Shown here: piece by piece, positions 1-8,106 of the stretch
How the letters are laid out: each line of letters begins with the position of its first letter
How positions within the stretch are numbered: position 1 is the stretch's first letter
NCBI RefSeq assembly: GCF_900156175.1
Contig: NZ_FTMV01000019.1
Coordinates: forward strand, 1 to 64,000
Direction: 5' to 3'
DNA: 64,000 nucleotides
Source of the DNA: Janthinobacterium sp. TND4EL3
GTDB taxonomy: Bacteria; Pseudomonadota; Gammaproteobacteria; Burkholderiales; Burkholderiaceae_D
The notes under the pieces: generated by a model
Databases searched by the model: none
The model's input: the letters and a program-made list of their open reading frames with translations, nothing else
What the model was told of the DNA's origin: nothing
Translations under genes and position numbers: made by a program

Positions 1-632
1 TGCACCTTGGTCAGCGCCCCTTTTCCCGTGACGAAATCGAGGGTTTGTCCCGTGCGGTCGCGCGCCACCACGATGCAGACTTGTTCACTGGAAATGCCGC
101 GCTGGCGGGCGTGGCCGCCCCGGCGGCGTGCCGGACGCGTCAGATGCCTGGATCCCTTTTCTGATTCCAGCAGATACAGCTCGTCGGCCTCGGCGATGCC
201 GTGCAGGCACAGCGGCCGGTCCGTCCTGGCGAGCGTCAAAAACCGGTGGCGCCAGCGAAAGGCGGTGTTGCGGTGCACGTTCAGTTGTCGCGCTGCCTGG
301 CGCACGGAAGCCGATGCCAGCAGGCAGTCGGCGTAGGCTAGCCACAAGGTCTTGTGGCGCAGGCGGGCCAGCGGCGTGCCGGTGAGCGCATTGAAGGTGC
401 GTCCGCACGGCACGCAGCGGTAGCGCTGCAGTCCGTGCGCATGGCCGTGCCGGTGAGCATGGCTGCTGTGGCAGGCGGGACAAGCCAAATGCGGCTGCGC
501 CACGCTTTCAAGTAATGCGACGGTGGCGTCCTGTGGCGTGTTGCCACGCAGCCGGGCGATGCCTGCCTGCCGCTGGCGGCGGCTCAGCTGGGAAAACTGC
601 GCGATAAAACGGATCCATTTGGCGTGCTGCAT
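1..632 (-). CDS. IS1595-family transposase, C-terminus beyond window
   Basis: The minus-strand frame starting at ATG 632 is open to the window edge (about 210 residues). It begins MQHAKWIRFIAQFSQLS and holds a zinc ribbon around residues 50-75 (CPAC...CVPCG). A helix-turn-helix-like stretch follows (SVRQAARQLNVHRNTAFRWR), then EADELYLLESEKGSR, which carries the first acidic residue of the DDE catalytic core as in IS1595 transposases. This N-terminal zinc ribbon plus DDE arrangement defines the family. An AGGAG-type ribosome site lies just upstream (GGAGCCTTCC on the minus strand is close to the start). Whether the copy is intact cannot be told, because the rest of the catalytic core is outside the window. 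Confidence 0.8.
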   Translation of the reverse strand, partial: MQHAKWIRFIAQFSQLSRRQRQAGIARLRGNTPQDATVALLESVAQPHLACPACHSSHAHRHGHAHGLQRYRCVPCGRTFNALTGTPLARLRHKTLWLAYADCLLASASVRQAARQLNVHRNTAFRWRHRFLTLARTDRPLCLHGIAEADELYLLESEKGSRHLTRPARRRGGHARQRGISSEQVCIVVARDRTGQTLDFVTGKGALTKV

Positions 633-701
633 GGAAGGCTCCTGTTTGTCTGATATAGACAGTCAGACAGCCAGGGCGGAGCAAGATTCCTGGAAATCCC
701 C
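1..701 (-). mobile_element. IS1595-family insertion sequence, one end only
   Basis: The element continues beyond the left edge. Its transposase reads leftward out of the window. The outer end is placed near 701 because a GGGG-led terminal sequence, read on the minus strand from 701 down to about 675, precedes the transposase start by about 70 bases, which suits the terminal inverted repeats of this family. The other end and the target duplication are not visible, so the exact boundary is inferred. Confidence 0.6.
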
Positions 702-720
702 TACTTAACGGAGACAGAGC

Positions 721-748
721 CTAAAAAAACAGCCGGCGGGCGCCGGCT
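721..748 (-). terminator. Rho-independent terminator
   Basis: On the minus strand the sequence forms a 7-bp GC stem (AGCCGGC, 742-748, with GCCGGCT, 731-737) around a 4-base loop and runs into seven T residues (723-729). It sits about 30 bases after the stop of the small gene at 780-1028 and separates it from the insertion sequence. Confidence 0.8.
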
Positions 749-779
749 GCAGGAACATTGTTACTGAAGAAACAAAAAT

Positions 780-1028
780 CTAGGCCAGCCGCACCAGCGG
801 GTTGGCGATGATGTTGTCAATCTGGCGCACGGCTTCTTCGCAGGCGGCGGCAATGGCGCCGTCTTCGTCGTCGCGCACGAACTGCATGGTCGAGCCTTCG
901 AAGACTTCCAGGCCTTCCGCGGTGGCGCGTTCGATGTCGCAGCTGGCCGACCACTTGCCGTCGGTGGTGGGCACGGCCAGGGGAACGATCTCCCAGCCCT
1001 TATAGTGAATTTTAGAACTGTTATCCAT
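780..1028 (-). CDS. Small conserved hypothetical protein (82 aa)
   Basis: The product is acidic and soluble, with no signal peptide or membrane segment. It opens with a Y-K-G-W-E-I strand pattern and ends in a helix containing EEAVRQIDNIIANPL. A perfect Shine-Dalgarno (AAGGAGG) lies 6 bases before ATG 1028. The neighbouring 78-aa product (1140-1376) has the same plan: an N-terminal Y-R-G-F-x-I strand and a C-terminal helix ending in a D-N-x(I/L) pattern. The two are therefore probably distant paralogs. Function unknown; I cannot assign a characterised family. A terminator follows directly. Confidence 0.75.
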   Translation of the reverse strand: MDNSSKIHYKGWEIVPLAVPTTDGKWSASCDIERATAEGLEVFEGSTMQFVRDDEDGAIAAACEEAVRQIDNIIANPLVRLA

Positions 1029-1139
1029 GGGTGCCTCCTTGGTGACTGACTCGATAGTGGAAATCGTAGCATGAAGCGCTGCCGGCAGCGATGTGTTTCA
1101 CGCGCCGGCACGCAATCGGGCTAAACGATTTACGCTGGC

Positions 1140-1376
1140 TCAAGGACGCAGCAGATTGTCCACTTCCGTCTTCGCCACTTCCAGGCCGGCCGCGCAAGCC
1201 GTCTCGGGAGCCGCATAGCCGCCCAGGGTGCGGCTGCGCGTGATGGCCTGCGCCTCGGCCTGTCCCTCGCGCTGCAGGCGGTAGGTAAAATCCCATAAAT
1301 CGTCATTATCCTTTTGCGGGGTCACGGAAATCGTAAAACCGCGGTACTGTTCGCTGCGTGCAATGGTATCGTTCAT
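1140..1376 (-). CDS. Small conserved hypothetical protein (78 aa)
   Basis: The product starts MNDTIARSEQYRGFTISVT and ends GLEVAKTEVDNLLRP. It shares the strand-then-helix layout of the downstream 82-aa gene, and a perfect AAGGAGGA ribosome site stands 5 bases before ATG 1376. No membrane segment, metal motif or catalytic motif is visible. Both genes point the same way with a 111-base gap, so they may be co-transcribed, ending at the terminator near 731-748. Function unknown. Confidence 0.75.
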   Translation of the reverse strand: MNDTIARSEQYRGFTISVTPQKDNDDLWDFTYRLQREGQAEAQAITRSRTLGGYAAPETACAAGLEVAKTEVDNLLRP

Positions 1377-1495
1377 GAATTCCTCCTTGGAAGAATGAGG
1401 TTACCACGCTGCAAGCCGCAGGGTGCGCACGACAGTCGCGTGCGCGGCCACGCGCCCTTATCTGTTTTTCGCATGTTAAATGTCAATTTGCAGCA

Positions 1496-1523
1496 TTTTT
1501 TTAGCGAACTCTGGCGATATAAT
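1496..1523 (+). promoter_or_regulatory. Probable sigma-70 promoter of the MBL-fold gene
   Basis: A perfect TATAAT occurs at 1518-1523, about 40 bases before the coding start. The -35 position holds only a T run (TTTTTT, 1496-1501, 16-base spacing), so the -35 assignment is weak. Confidence 0.4.
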
Positions 1524-1564
1524 GCCATTCCCTGTCCCTCCCTTGCCCGTTCCTTGCCGCCGTG

Positions 1565-2422
1565 ATGACCCCACAAATCCAAGCTTTCTTCGACCCCGCC
1601 ACCGCCACCGTCACCTATGTCGTCTACGAGGCTGACGGACGCGACTGCGCCATCATCGACTCCGTGCTCGACTACGACCCGAAGGCGGGCCGCACGTCTA
1701 CCGCCTCGGCCGACAAGGTGATCGCCTTCGTGCGCGAGCATGGCTTGCAGTGCCGCTGGCTGCTGGAAACCCACGCGCACGCGGACCACCTGTCCGCCGC
1801 GCCCTACCTGCAGCAGCAGCTCGGTGGCGACGTGGCCATCGGTGCCGCCATCCGGACGGTGCAGCAGGCGTTTGCCCAGGTCTACCACCAGGACGGCGCG
1901 CGGGCCGACGGCTCGCAGTTCGACCAGCTGTTCGCGCCCGACCAGGTATTTCATATCGGCAAGCTGGAAGTGCGCGCCCTGCACGTGCCCGGCCACACGC
2001 CGGCCGACCTGGCCTATCAGATCGGCGACGCCGTGTTCGTCGGCGACACCCTGTTCATGCCGGACGTCGGCTCGGCCCGCTGCGACTTCCCCGGCGGCTC
2101 CGCTTCCCTGCTCTACCGCTCCGTGCAGCGCCTGCTGTCGCTGCCGCCGCAAACCCGGCTGTTCATGTGCCACGACTACCCGCCCAACGGCCGCGCGCCC
2201 CGCTGGGAAGTGACGGTGGCGGAACAGCGCGCCAGCAATATCCACTTGCACGACGGCATCACGGAAGAACAGTTCGTGGCCATGCGCACCCGCCGCGACG
2301 CCACGCTGGACATGCCGACCCTGATCCTGCCCGCCATCCAGGTCAACATCAACGCGGGCAAGCTGCCCGAGCCGGAAGAAAACGGCGTGCGCTACCTCAA
2401 GATACCGCTGAACGCCATCTGA
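1565..2422 (+). CDS. MBL-fold hydrolase, persulfide dioxygenase-like
   Basis: This 285-aa metallo-beta-lactamase-fold protein has the metal motif T-H-x-H-x-D-H near residues 75-82, a second ligand in VPGHTPADL and a third region VGDTLFMPDVGSARCDFPGG. The last pattern is typical of ETHE1/Blh-like persulfide dioxygenases, which oxidise glutathione persulfide to sulfite in sulfide detoxification. It could instead be a glyoxalase II-like hydrolase, but the GSARCDFPGG stretch favours the ETHE1 side. A GTG three bases upstream (1562) could also serve as start; neither has a clear ribosome site. No rhodanese or sulfide:quinone reductase gene lies next to it. Confidence 0.8.
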   Translation: MTPQIQAFFDPATATVTYVVYEADGRDCAIIDSVLDYDPKAGRTSTASADKVIAFVREHGLQCRWLLETHAHADHLSAAPYLQQQLGGDVAIGAAIRTVQQAFAQVYHQDGARADGSQFDQLFAPDQVFHIGKLEVRALHVPGHTPADLAYQIGDAVFVGDTLFMPDVGSARCDFPGGSASLLYRSVQRLLSLPPQTRLFMCHDYPPNGRAPRWEVTVAEQRASNIHLHDGITEEQFVAMRTRRDATLDMPTLILPAIQVNINAGKLPEPEENGVRYLKIPLNAI

Positions 2423-2561
2423 TTTCCCCGCACTCCCCGCCTGCCGCACGTCCTTTCTTGACACCACGCAAGTCCCACCCCGGGCAATCCGCATACAGTG
2501 CAGATTGCCTGAGTTCACTTTGGCGCCGCCTTATCCTGCTTGACACTGACGGAGCGCCCGC

Positions 2562-4691
2562 ATGTCGCCCGACCCTACGCTCGATACGCATTGCATCCTG
2601 CTCGCCGAAGCCGAAGGCACGGCCCTGTTCAGCCACGCGCTGCTCCAGGCCGTCACGCGCCTGCCGCGCCCCGGCATCGTCATCTTCGTGCATGGCGTCA
2701 ATTCCGACGGCGAATGGTATGAACAGGCCGAGCAAGGCCTGTGCGCCGGCCTGAATGCCCGCCTGAAGCGCCGCGATGAGGATCTGGCGATACCTGGTCC
2801 GGCCGCCGGACAGATGCAGGCCGCCACTTACGCGCGCGAACTGACGGATGACGGCTTCCTCAACCCCAAGCGCAACGCTACTACCTTCCTGCTGGCGCAC
2901 GATGCCAATTCCCCCGTGATCCGCTTTCGCTGGGGCTACAAGGCCAACGGCGAGGAATTGCAGGCATTCGGCGACGGCATCTATCTGAACGAAAAGAATT
3001 ACTGGGACGGCGGGCCGTTCGCCAACGGCTGCAGCGCCCTGCCTGACCTGTGGGGCCAGGGCTTGTCCGAGGAACTGTTCCTGTGGATGCATATCCAGCA
3101 CATGAACCCGACGAATGACCGGCAAGTGTATGCCTGCCCGCCGCGCCCGTACTTCGTGTTCGCCGCCTGGCGTCTGGCGCGGCTCGTACAATCGATACGC
3201 GCTTGCCAGCGCGACGCGCCCGTCACCATCGTCTGCCATAGCCAGGGCAATATGGTCGCCATGGCGGCCGCCTTTCTCGGCGAAACGCTGGGCGCTTCCG
3301 CCGTGGCCGACAGTTACGTACTGTGCAACCCGCCCTACAGCTTGCTCGACAGCAACTTCACGGAAAACTGGGTCAGCGGCCATCTGAAGGATGAGCACGG
3401 CAACACGGGCCGGCAAAAGTATGAGGCGCGCACGCAAACCTTGAAAGCATTTTTCAACATCCTGCGCACCCGCCCGGCCATGCAGCAGGATGCCGCCTTT
3501 GTCGACGAATGCAGCGCCAATCGCAAGCCTGCGCGCAAGGACAGCTATACGGCCGCGTTCGACCGCGCAGACTACGGCTTGCAGGGTTCCACCTATGGCA
3601 GGGTTACCTTGTATTTCAATCCGCACGACCAGGTGATTTCCGCCACGCCCGTGCAGGGCATAGGCTGGCGCGGCATGTCGGCACAGGAAATTACCGATAC
3701 GGGCGGCGAAGGGGTCTTCACCCAGCGCGTGTTTGCGCAAAATCACCTTGTCGGCCAGGAAAATGAAAAGGACTATGACATCTGGCAGCGCAATGGCCAG
3801 CCCTTGACGCCGGACAGCCTCGATTTCTGGCACCCGCGCTCGCTGGTCGCCGAGTACTCGATCAAAAAGGGCATGCGGGCCAGCAAAGGCATAGGCCGCA
3901 AGATCCTGACCTTCCTCTTCGCCCCCATCGTCATCGTGCTCGCCAAGACTGCCGGCACGCGCATCAACGCGCTGCCGCCCAAGACCTGGCGCCTGCCGAT
4001 GAAGGCGCCCAAGCTGCCCGAACCCTTCCTGCCCCATTCGAAACGCTTTGCCGATACGAGCGAACAATTCGACGAAGGCTGCGATGCCCCCGCCGACTCC
4101 CTGCACAAGGACCGCGCCGCCGAAGCCGACGATGCGTATGCGCCTTACCGCTCCCAGGGCAAGGGCGATGCGCAGACCGAGGCGGCGCTGCGCTACGAAC
4201 AGAATGGCATGCTGCGCATGCAGGCCAGGCGCGACGGCTGGGTCGAAAAAGGCAAGCCGGTGACGGCGGTGGACGAACCGGAAGAGGCTAGCAAGGAATT
4301 CAATGCCTGGCGCAAGAACGAAATCCAGAGCTATCTGGCCGCCAATATCGACACCCACGCCACCGACCACTCGACCATCATGACCAATCCCGAGCATGCG
4401 GAAAAGGCGCTGGCGTATGACGTGGCGGTGGGGGTGTGCACGATCAGGCAGGAGGCGTTGCGGGAATTAAGGGTTGCGGCGGATTGGAGCCTGTTGAAAG
4501 GCGCATCTTTCGAGTCTGGAGAGTTCTTTGAATACTACGACAATGGCACATTTAAAAATGTATCTTTATTTACCTGGGCAAATGACAAAGACAGCCCTGC
4601 CAGAAAACCGAAAGACATCGTTGACGAGCGCCAGAATGCCAGGCCTGCCGACCCGCCCACCAACTTTGCACTGAGGACTGACGGTGCGTAA
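2562..4691 (+). CDS. Type VI secretion lipase effector, Tle3-like
   Basis: This 709-aa protein has no signal peptide. An alpha/beta-hydrolase core lies in the first 400 residues, with VIFVHGVNSDGEW near residue 42 and a nucleophile elbow VCHSQGN (Ser about 227), the G/C-H-S-x-G variant seen in Tle3-type T6SS phospholipases with a DUF3274-like region. A short hydrophobic stretch around residues 450-465 (LFAPIVIVLAKTA) may contact membranes. Tle3 effectors are delivered through VgrG into the target periplasm to attack membrane lipids. The next gene resembles the Tla3 adaptor, which supports the call. No vgrG, hcp or PAAR gene is in the window, so this is an orphan effector module. The last 80 codons are markedly AT-richer than the rest. 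Confidence 0.75.
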   Translation: MSPDPTLDTHCILLAEAEGTALFSHALLQAVTRLPRPGIVIFVHGVNSDGEWYEQAEQGLCAGLNARLKRRDEDLAIPGPAAGQMQAATYARELTDDGFLNPKRNATTFLLAHDANSPVIRFRWGYKANGEELQAFGDGIYLNEKNYWDGGPFANGCSALPDLWGQGLSEELFLWMHIQHMNPTNDRQVYACPPRPYFVFAAWRLARLVQSIRACQRDAPVTIVCHSQGNMVAMAAAFLGETLGASAVADSYVLCNPPYSLLDSNFTENWVSGHLKDEHGNTGRQKYEARTQTLKAFFNILRTRPAMQQDAAFVDECSANRKPARKDSYTAAFDRADYGLQGSTYGRVTLYFNPHDQVISATPVQGIGWRGMSAQEITDTGGEGVFTQRVFAQNHLVGQENEKDYDIWQRNGQPLTPDSLDFWHPRSLVAEYSIKKGMRASKGIGRKILTFLFAPIVIVLAKTAGTRINALPPKTWRLPMKAPKLPEPFLPHSKRFADTSEQFDEGCDAPADSLHKDRAAEADDAYAPYRSQGKGDAQTEAALRYEQNGMLRMQARRDGWVEKGKPVTAVDEPEEASKEFNAWRKNEIQSYLAANIDTHATDHSTIMTNPEHAEKALAYDVAVGVCTIRQEALRELRVAADWSLLKGASFESGEFFEYYDNGTFKNVSLFTWANDKDSPARKPKDIVDERQNARPADPPTNFALRTDGA

Positions 4692-4821
4692 GTTCATTGC
4701 CACGCCGCGCCAGCGACTGGCCAGGGCGCTCACCACATTTCTCTTCATCATTTTCCTGGCACTTTGGTCCACCTGGCCGGACTATGCCGGTCACCAGACT
4801 ATCCCTACACCTGGAGAACTC

Positions 4822-6150
4822 ATGAAACAGTTCCTTGCACTGCCCATGCTCGCCGCTGTCTCCATGTTTGCGCTATTGACAGCCTGTGCCGTGAAACCTG
4901 CGCAGAAAGAAGACGATCTCCCAACAATCACGGCCCACGTTCCCTTCCGGGCACAAGTGGTGGGCTTGCAGTGGCTCAATCCACTGCAGCGGCTCGACTA
5001 TCCGACCGAGTGGCAACTGCTCTGGACGCTCGGCCTGGCCAAGCCCAACAAGAATGACGATATGGTCAGGACGGACCCCAAGGGTTTCAGCACCTTGCAG
5101 GCCGTCGCCCCCATTGCCCACGATATCAATGGCAAAGAAACGTTCAAGGGCTATCACCATAAGTATCTGCGCGAGCTAATGACCAATTTCCACGACATTT
5201 ACTATTCCAGCCCCACCTACTTCTACCACGTCTATCCCAAGAATCAAAAACAGAACTGGCGTGAACTGGCAGGCATCCGCGTGGAATATGCCCTGCCTGA
5301 AGGGAAATTCGATCTGGCAGAAGTACACCAATTCACGCAGCAAACCATCGCCGATACCTTCAGCATCGGCAACACCCACTTTCCCACCCTCTGGACCCGC
5401 GCCACCCCGCCCGACGTGCGCATCACCGTGGGCGGCAACAACGCGGGCTTCGTCTCCCTCCACGCCGCGCTGGCCTACCTGGAAGCGCATCCGCAGGAAA
5501 CCGTGTGGGTCATGAACTGGGACGCGCCGAGCCGGCCCAAGCCCATGCAGATCAATGAAAACCTGGTGCTGCTGGTGCTGGCCGGCCCCGGCTACAAGAC
5601 GCAGCGGGCGGCGCTGGCGTGGATAGGCTATCCGGCCACGAAAAGCGTAGCTGATTTTGAACTGGCCAGGGACCAGCCGCCGCGCGCCGTGCAGGCGTGG
5701 CAGGCCGTATTTTCCGAAGCGGCGCGCCAGGGCGGCAAGACGGAAGAAGACATCGGCTACGTCATCCACGACGCCAACAAGACCTTGCCCACCTCCTCCG
5801 ACCGGCTGGCCCAGCTGGCGCATGCCTTGAGCCTGGAAGTGCCGGGCTTCGACTTCCTGCCGCAAACCTTCAATACGCCGGCCCTGCTGGGCGAAATGGG
5901 TGCCGGCACGGCGCTGACCAATGTCGCCCTCGCCATCGCCCATGCCAACCATGTCGGCCAGCCCGTGCTGGTGGCGGGCACCAGCGATCCGGACAGCGTC
6001 ACGGGCGTGCTGGTCTTGCCGCCAGCCAGAGTACGCCCCATCAATCACGACCAGCCGTGGTTCCGCGCGCGCGGCGAAAACCATGCGTATCTGCCGTGGT
6101 GGGGCATCCGGCACGATGCGGCGGACGACATGCAGGGGTACTCCCAATAA
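4822..6150 (+). CDS. Tla3-like T6SS lipase adaptor, putative lipoprotein
   Basis: The protein resembles the DUF2875/Tla3 partners of Tle3 lipases, which escort the effector to VgrG in the periplasm. From ATG 4822, behind a GGAG site five bases away, it has a classic lipoprotein signal ending LLTAC (Cys about 21), then a 420-residue exported domain. The frame is also open upstream to a GTG at 4684, which overlaps the end of the lipase gene by 8 bases and would add a transmembrane-like segment (FLFIIFLALWS). I prefer 4822 for its ribosome site and lipobox. Positions 4850-5340 are AT-rich compared with the rest of the gene. An immunity role (Tli3) is an alternative, because immunity proteins of such lipases are also periplasmic lipoproteins. 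Confidence 0.7.
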   Translation: MKQFLALPMLAAVSMFALLTACAVKPAQKEDDLPTITAHVPFRAQVVGLQWLNPLQRLDYPTEWQLLWTLGLAKPNKNDDMVRTDPKGFSTLQAVAPIAHDINGKETFKGYHHKYLRELMTNFHDIYYSSPTYFYHVYPKNQKQNWRELAGIRVEYALPEGKFDLAEVHQFTQQTIADTFSIGNTHFPTLWTRATPPDVRITVGGNNAGFVSLHAALAYLEAHPQETVWVMNWDAPSRPKPMQINENLVLLVLAGPGYKTQRAALAWIGYPATKSVADFELARDQPPRAVQAWQAVFSEAARQGGKTEEDIGYVIHDANKTLPTSSDRLAQLAHALSLEVPGFDFLPQTFNTPALLGEMGAGTALTNVALAIAHANHVGQPVLVAGTSDPDSVTGVLVLPPARVRPINHDQPWFRARGENHAYLPWWGIRHDAADDMQGYSQ

Positions 6151-6162
6151 GGCGCTGCGACG

Positions 6163-6396
6163 CTACGCGGACCGCGCGCGCCGCCACAGCTGTTGCTGGC
6201 CGATGCTGAGCCGTTCCAGCTCGCCCGACGCCAGCAGGTGCTCCAGCGCGGCGGCGGTGATTTCCTTCGGGAAATCATCGGCCAGCCACCACTGCACCAC
6301 GCCTTCGAGCGTATCGGCGCTGTTCGGATACCTGTGCAGATAGTTGCGGATCGCGTTGACTGCGGCGTGCTCGACGTCGGAAAATGGTTGCGCCAT
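6163..6396 (-). CDS. Small hypothetical protein (77 aa)
   Basis: The 77-residue product is mostly helical (FSDVEHAAVNAIRNYLHRYP, then EGVVQWWLADDF and ALEHLLASGELERL). This fits a small winged-helix-like fold, the last part looking like a wing that leads to an Arg-rich tail. It lies convergent to the Tla3-like gene, 12 bases from its stop. No family is recognised. It is upstream of, and on the same strand as, the M28 peptidase only in the reverse sense (the peptidase is transcribed toward it), so both could share a transcript. Confidence 0.7.
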   Translation of the reverse strand: MAQPFSDVEHAAVNAIRNYLHRYPNSADTLEGVVQWWLADDFPKEITAAALEHLLASGELERLSIGQQQLWRRARSA

Positions 6397-6483
6397 AAGC
6401 GTTCTCTGCGTTGACAGTGAGGAAAGGCCGGCATGCCGGCAAGAGACCGCGCCAGTCAGGCGGCACGGCCGTTCGCGGAAAGC

Positions 6484-7932
6484 CTACTCGCCCTGCTCCG
6501 GTGCCCGCCCGATCTCGCCGTCGATATTGGCCAGGAACCAGGCCAGCGACGACATCAGCGCCACGTTGCGCTTGAGGTTTTCCGGGTCGACCTTGTCCAG
6601 CGTGTCGGCCGGCGTGTGGTGGTAATGGAAGTAGCTGTGGCTGTCGACCAGCGGCTCGAAGCTGGGCACGCCGCCCGTTTCCAGGCGGTGCAGGTCGCCC
6701 GTGCCCAGCGCGTCGCGGCGCGTGAACGCGTGCGCGCCCATGGGCTGCAGGGCTGCCAGCAAGGGCGCGAACAGCTTTTCCGACTTCGGCCCCACGCTGG
6801 CCTTGATGCCGAACGGGCGGCCGGCGCCGCTGTCCATCTCGATGGCCGCATATTGTTTGCCGAGCGCCTGCTTGTGCGCCTCGAAATAGGCCTGGCCGCC
6901 GCGGCCGCCGTTTTCCTCGTTCATCCAGGCGATCACGCGGATGGTGCGGCGCGGGCGGTAGTCGAGCTTTTTCAGGGTTTCCAGCACGCCCATGGCCGCC
7001 ACGACGCCGGCGCCGTCGTCATGCGCGCCCGTCGCCAGGTCCCAGGAATCGAGGTGACCCGACACCACTACCACTTCGCCGGCCTTGTCCGTGCCCGGCC
7101 AGTCGGCGATGACGTTGTAGCTGTCCGCTTCCGGCAGGTTTTGCGGCGTCAGGGTCAGGTGCATTTTCAAGGGGCCGCGCGCGGCCAGGCGGCCGATCAG
7201 CAGGGCGTCTTCCACGGTGACGGCGGCGGCCGGGATGCGCTTGTTGTCATCGAGCCCCGTGGCGCCCGCGTGCGGGATGCGGAAGTTCGCGCCGCCCACC
7301 GAACGCACGAGCGCGGCGGCCGCGCCCAGTTCGGCCGCCGCCTTCGGTCCGTTGAAACGCAAGCGCGAACCCTGGCCGTAGGTGACGCCGGCCAGGCCCC
7401 GCTCGGCCATTTCCTGGTCGAACGGCGTATCGATCAGCACGATGGCGCCCTTCACTTCCGGCGCGCGCGCCTTGAGTTCTTCCAGGCTCTTGACGATGAT
7501 CACGGGCGCGGTCAGGCCGGCGGCCGCAGTGGCGCCGGAGCCGCCCAGGGCAGTCAGCACCACGCGCTGCGACACGCCCTGCGGACGGCCCGCGTAGTCG
7601 ACGATTTCCGCCGTTTCCACGCCGCGCACCCAGTGCGGCACCTTCACGGGCTGCAGGGTGACGGTGGCGCCCAGCTGGCGCAGGGTGTCGGCCACCTGCT
7701 GCACGGCGGCGGCCGCGCCGGCCGAGCCGGACAGGCGCGGACCGATCAAGTCCGTCATGTCGGCCAGGCGGGCATAGGCCCAGTCGCTGTGCAGGGCCGT
7801 GTCGCGCACCTGCGCCAGCGCTTGCGGCGCATTGCCGGGGGCGGCGGCCAAGGCGCCGGCGCTGGCCAGGCAGCCCAGGGCGACGGATAAAACGCAACGG
7901 CGCGACGGCGCGCCTGTCAGGATGGTATGCAT
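6484..7932 (-). CDS. M28-family zinc metallopeptidase, secreted
   Basis: This 482-aa protein has an N-terminal signal (RRCVLSVALGCLASAGALAAA). A PA-like insert (about residues 130-260) is followed by an M28 di-zinc aminopeptidase domain. Metal and catalytic motifs are SGHLDSWDLATGAHDDGAG (His and bridging Asp), NEENGG (catalytic and ligand Glu), EMDSGAG (Asp) and YHHTPADTLDKVD (last His). The layout matches carboxypeptidase Q-like exported dipeptidases. It faces away from the acetyltransferase gene and carries the strong GC skew of its neighbours. The substrate cannot be inferred. Confidence 0.88.
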   Translation of the reverse strand: MHTILTGAPSRRCVLSVALGCLASAGALAAAPGNAPQALAQVRDTALHSDWAYARLADMTDLIGPRLSGSAGAAAAVQQVADTLRQLGATVTLQPVKVPHWVRGVETAEIVDYAGRPQGVSQRVVLTALGGSGATAAAGLTAPVIIVKSLEELKARAPEVKGAIVLIDTPFDQEMAERGLAGVTYGQGSRLRFNGPKAAAELGAAAALVRSVGGANFRIPHAGATGLDDNKRIPAAAVTVEDALLIGRLAARGPLKMHLTLTPQNLPEADSYNVIADWPGTDKAGEVVVVSGHLDSWDLATGAHDDGAGVVAAMGVLETLKKLDYRPRRTIRVIAWMNEENGGRGGQAYFEAHKQALGKQYAAIEMDSGAGRPFGIKASVGPKSEKLFAPLLAALQPMGAHAFTRRDALGTGDLHRLETGGVPSFEPLVDSHSYFHYHHTPADTLDKVDPENLKRNVALMSSLAWFLANIDGEIGRAPEQGE

Positions 7933-8106
7933 GTGCTGTCAATTCCAGTCAACGAGGTCGGAGCGGGTACGCCGTGGCCAGGGGCACGGCGCGGTTTTCT
8001 ACGATAACGTATTTATTCTGTCATTGCAGCAACTTTTACGGGATCGATTGCCTGTCTCCGCCAGTGTCGATTACCATGCAGATCGTGATTGCTACCGGAT
8101 ATCGCC

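Noticed and set aside
2483..2509. Inverted repeat GGCAATC/GATTGCC before the lipase gene
   Set aside because: Seven-base repeat with a 13-base loop and no T run; could be chance in GC-rich DNA, kept out of the list.
2397..4397. 666-codon minus-strand frame
   Set aside because: Antisense to the Tle3-like lipase, which has the nucleophile elbow and a good start.
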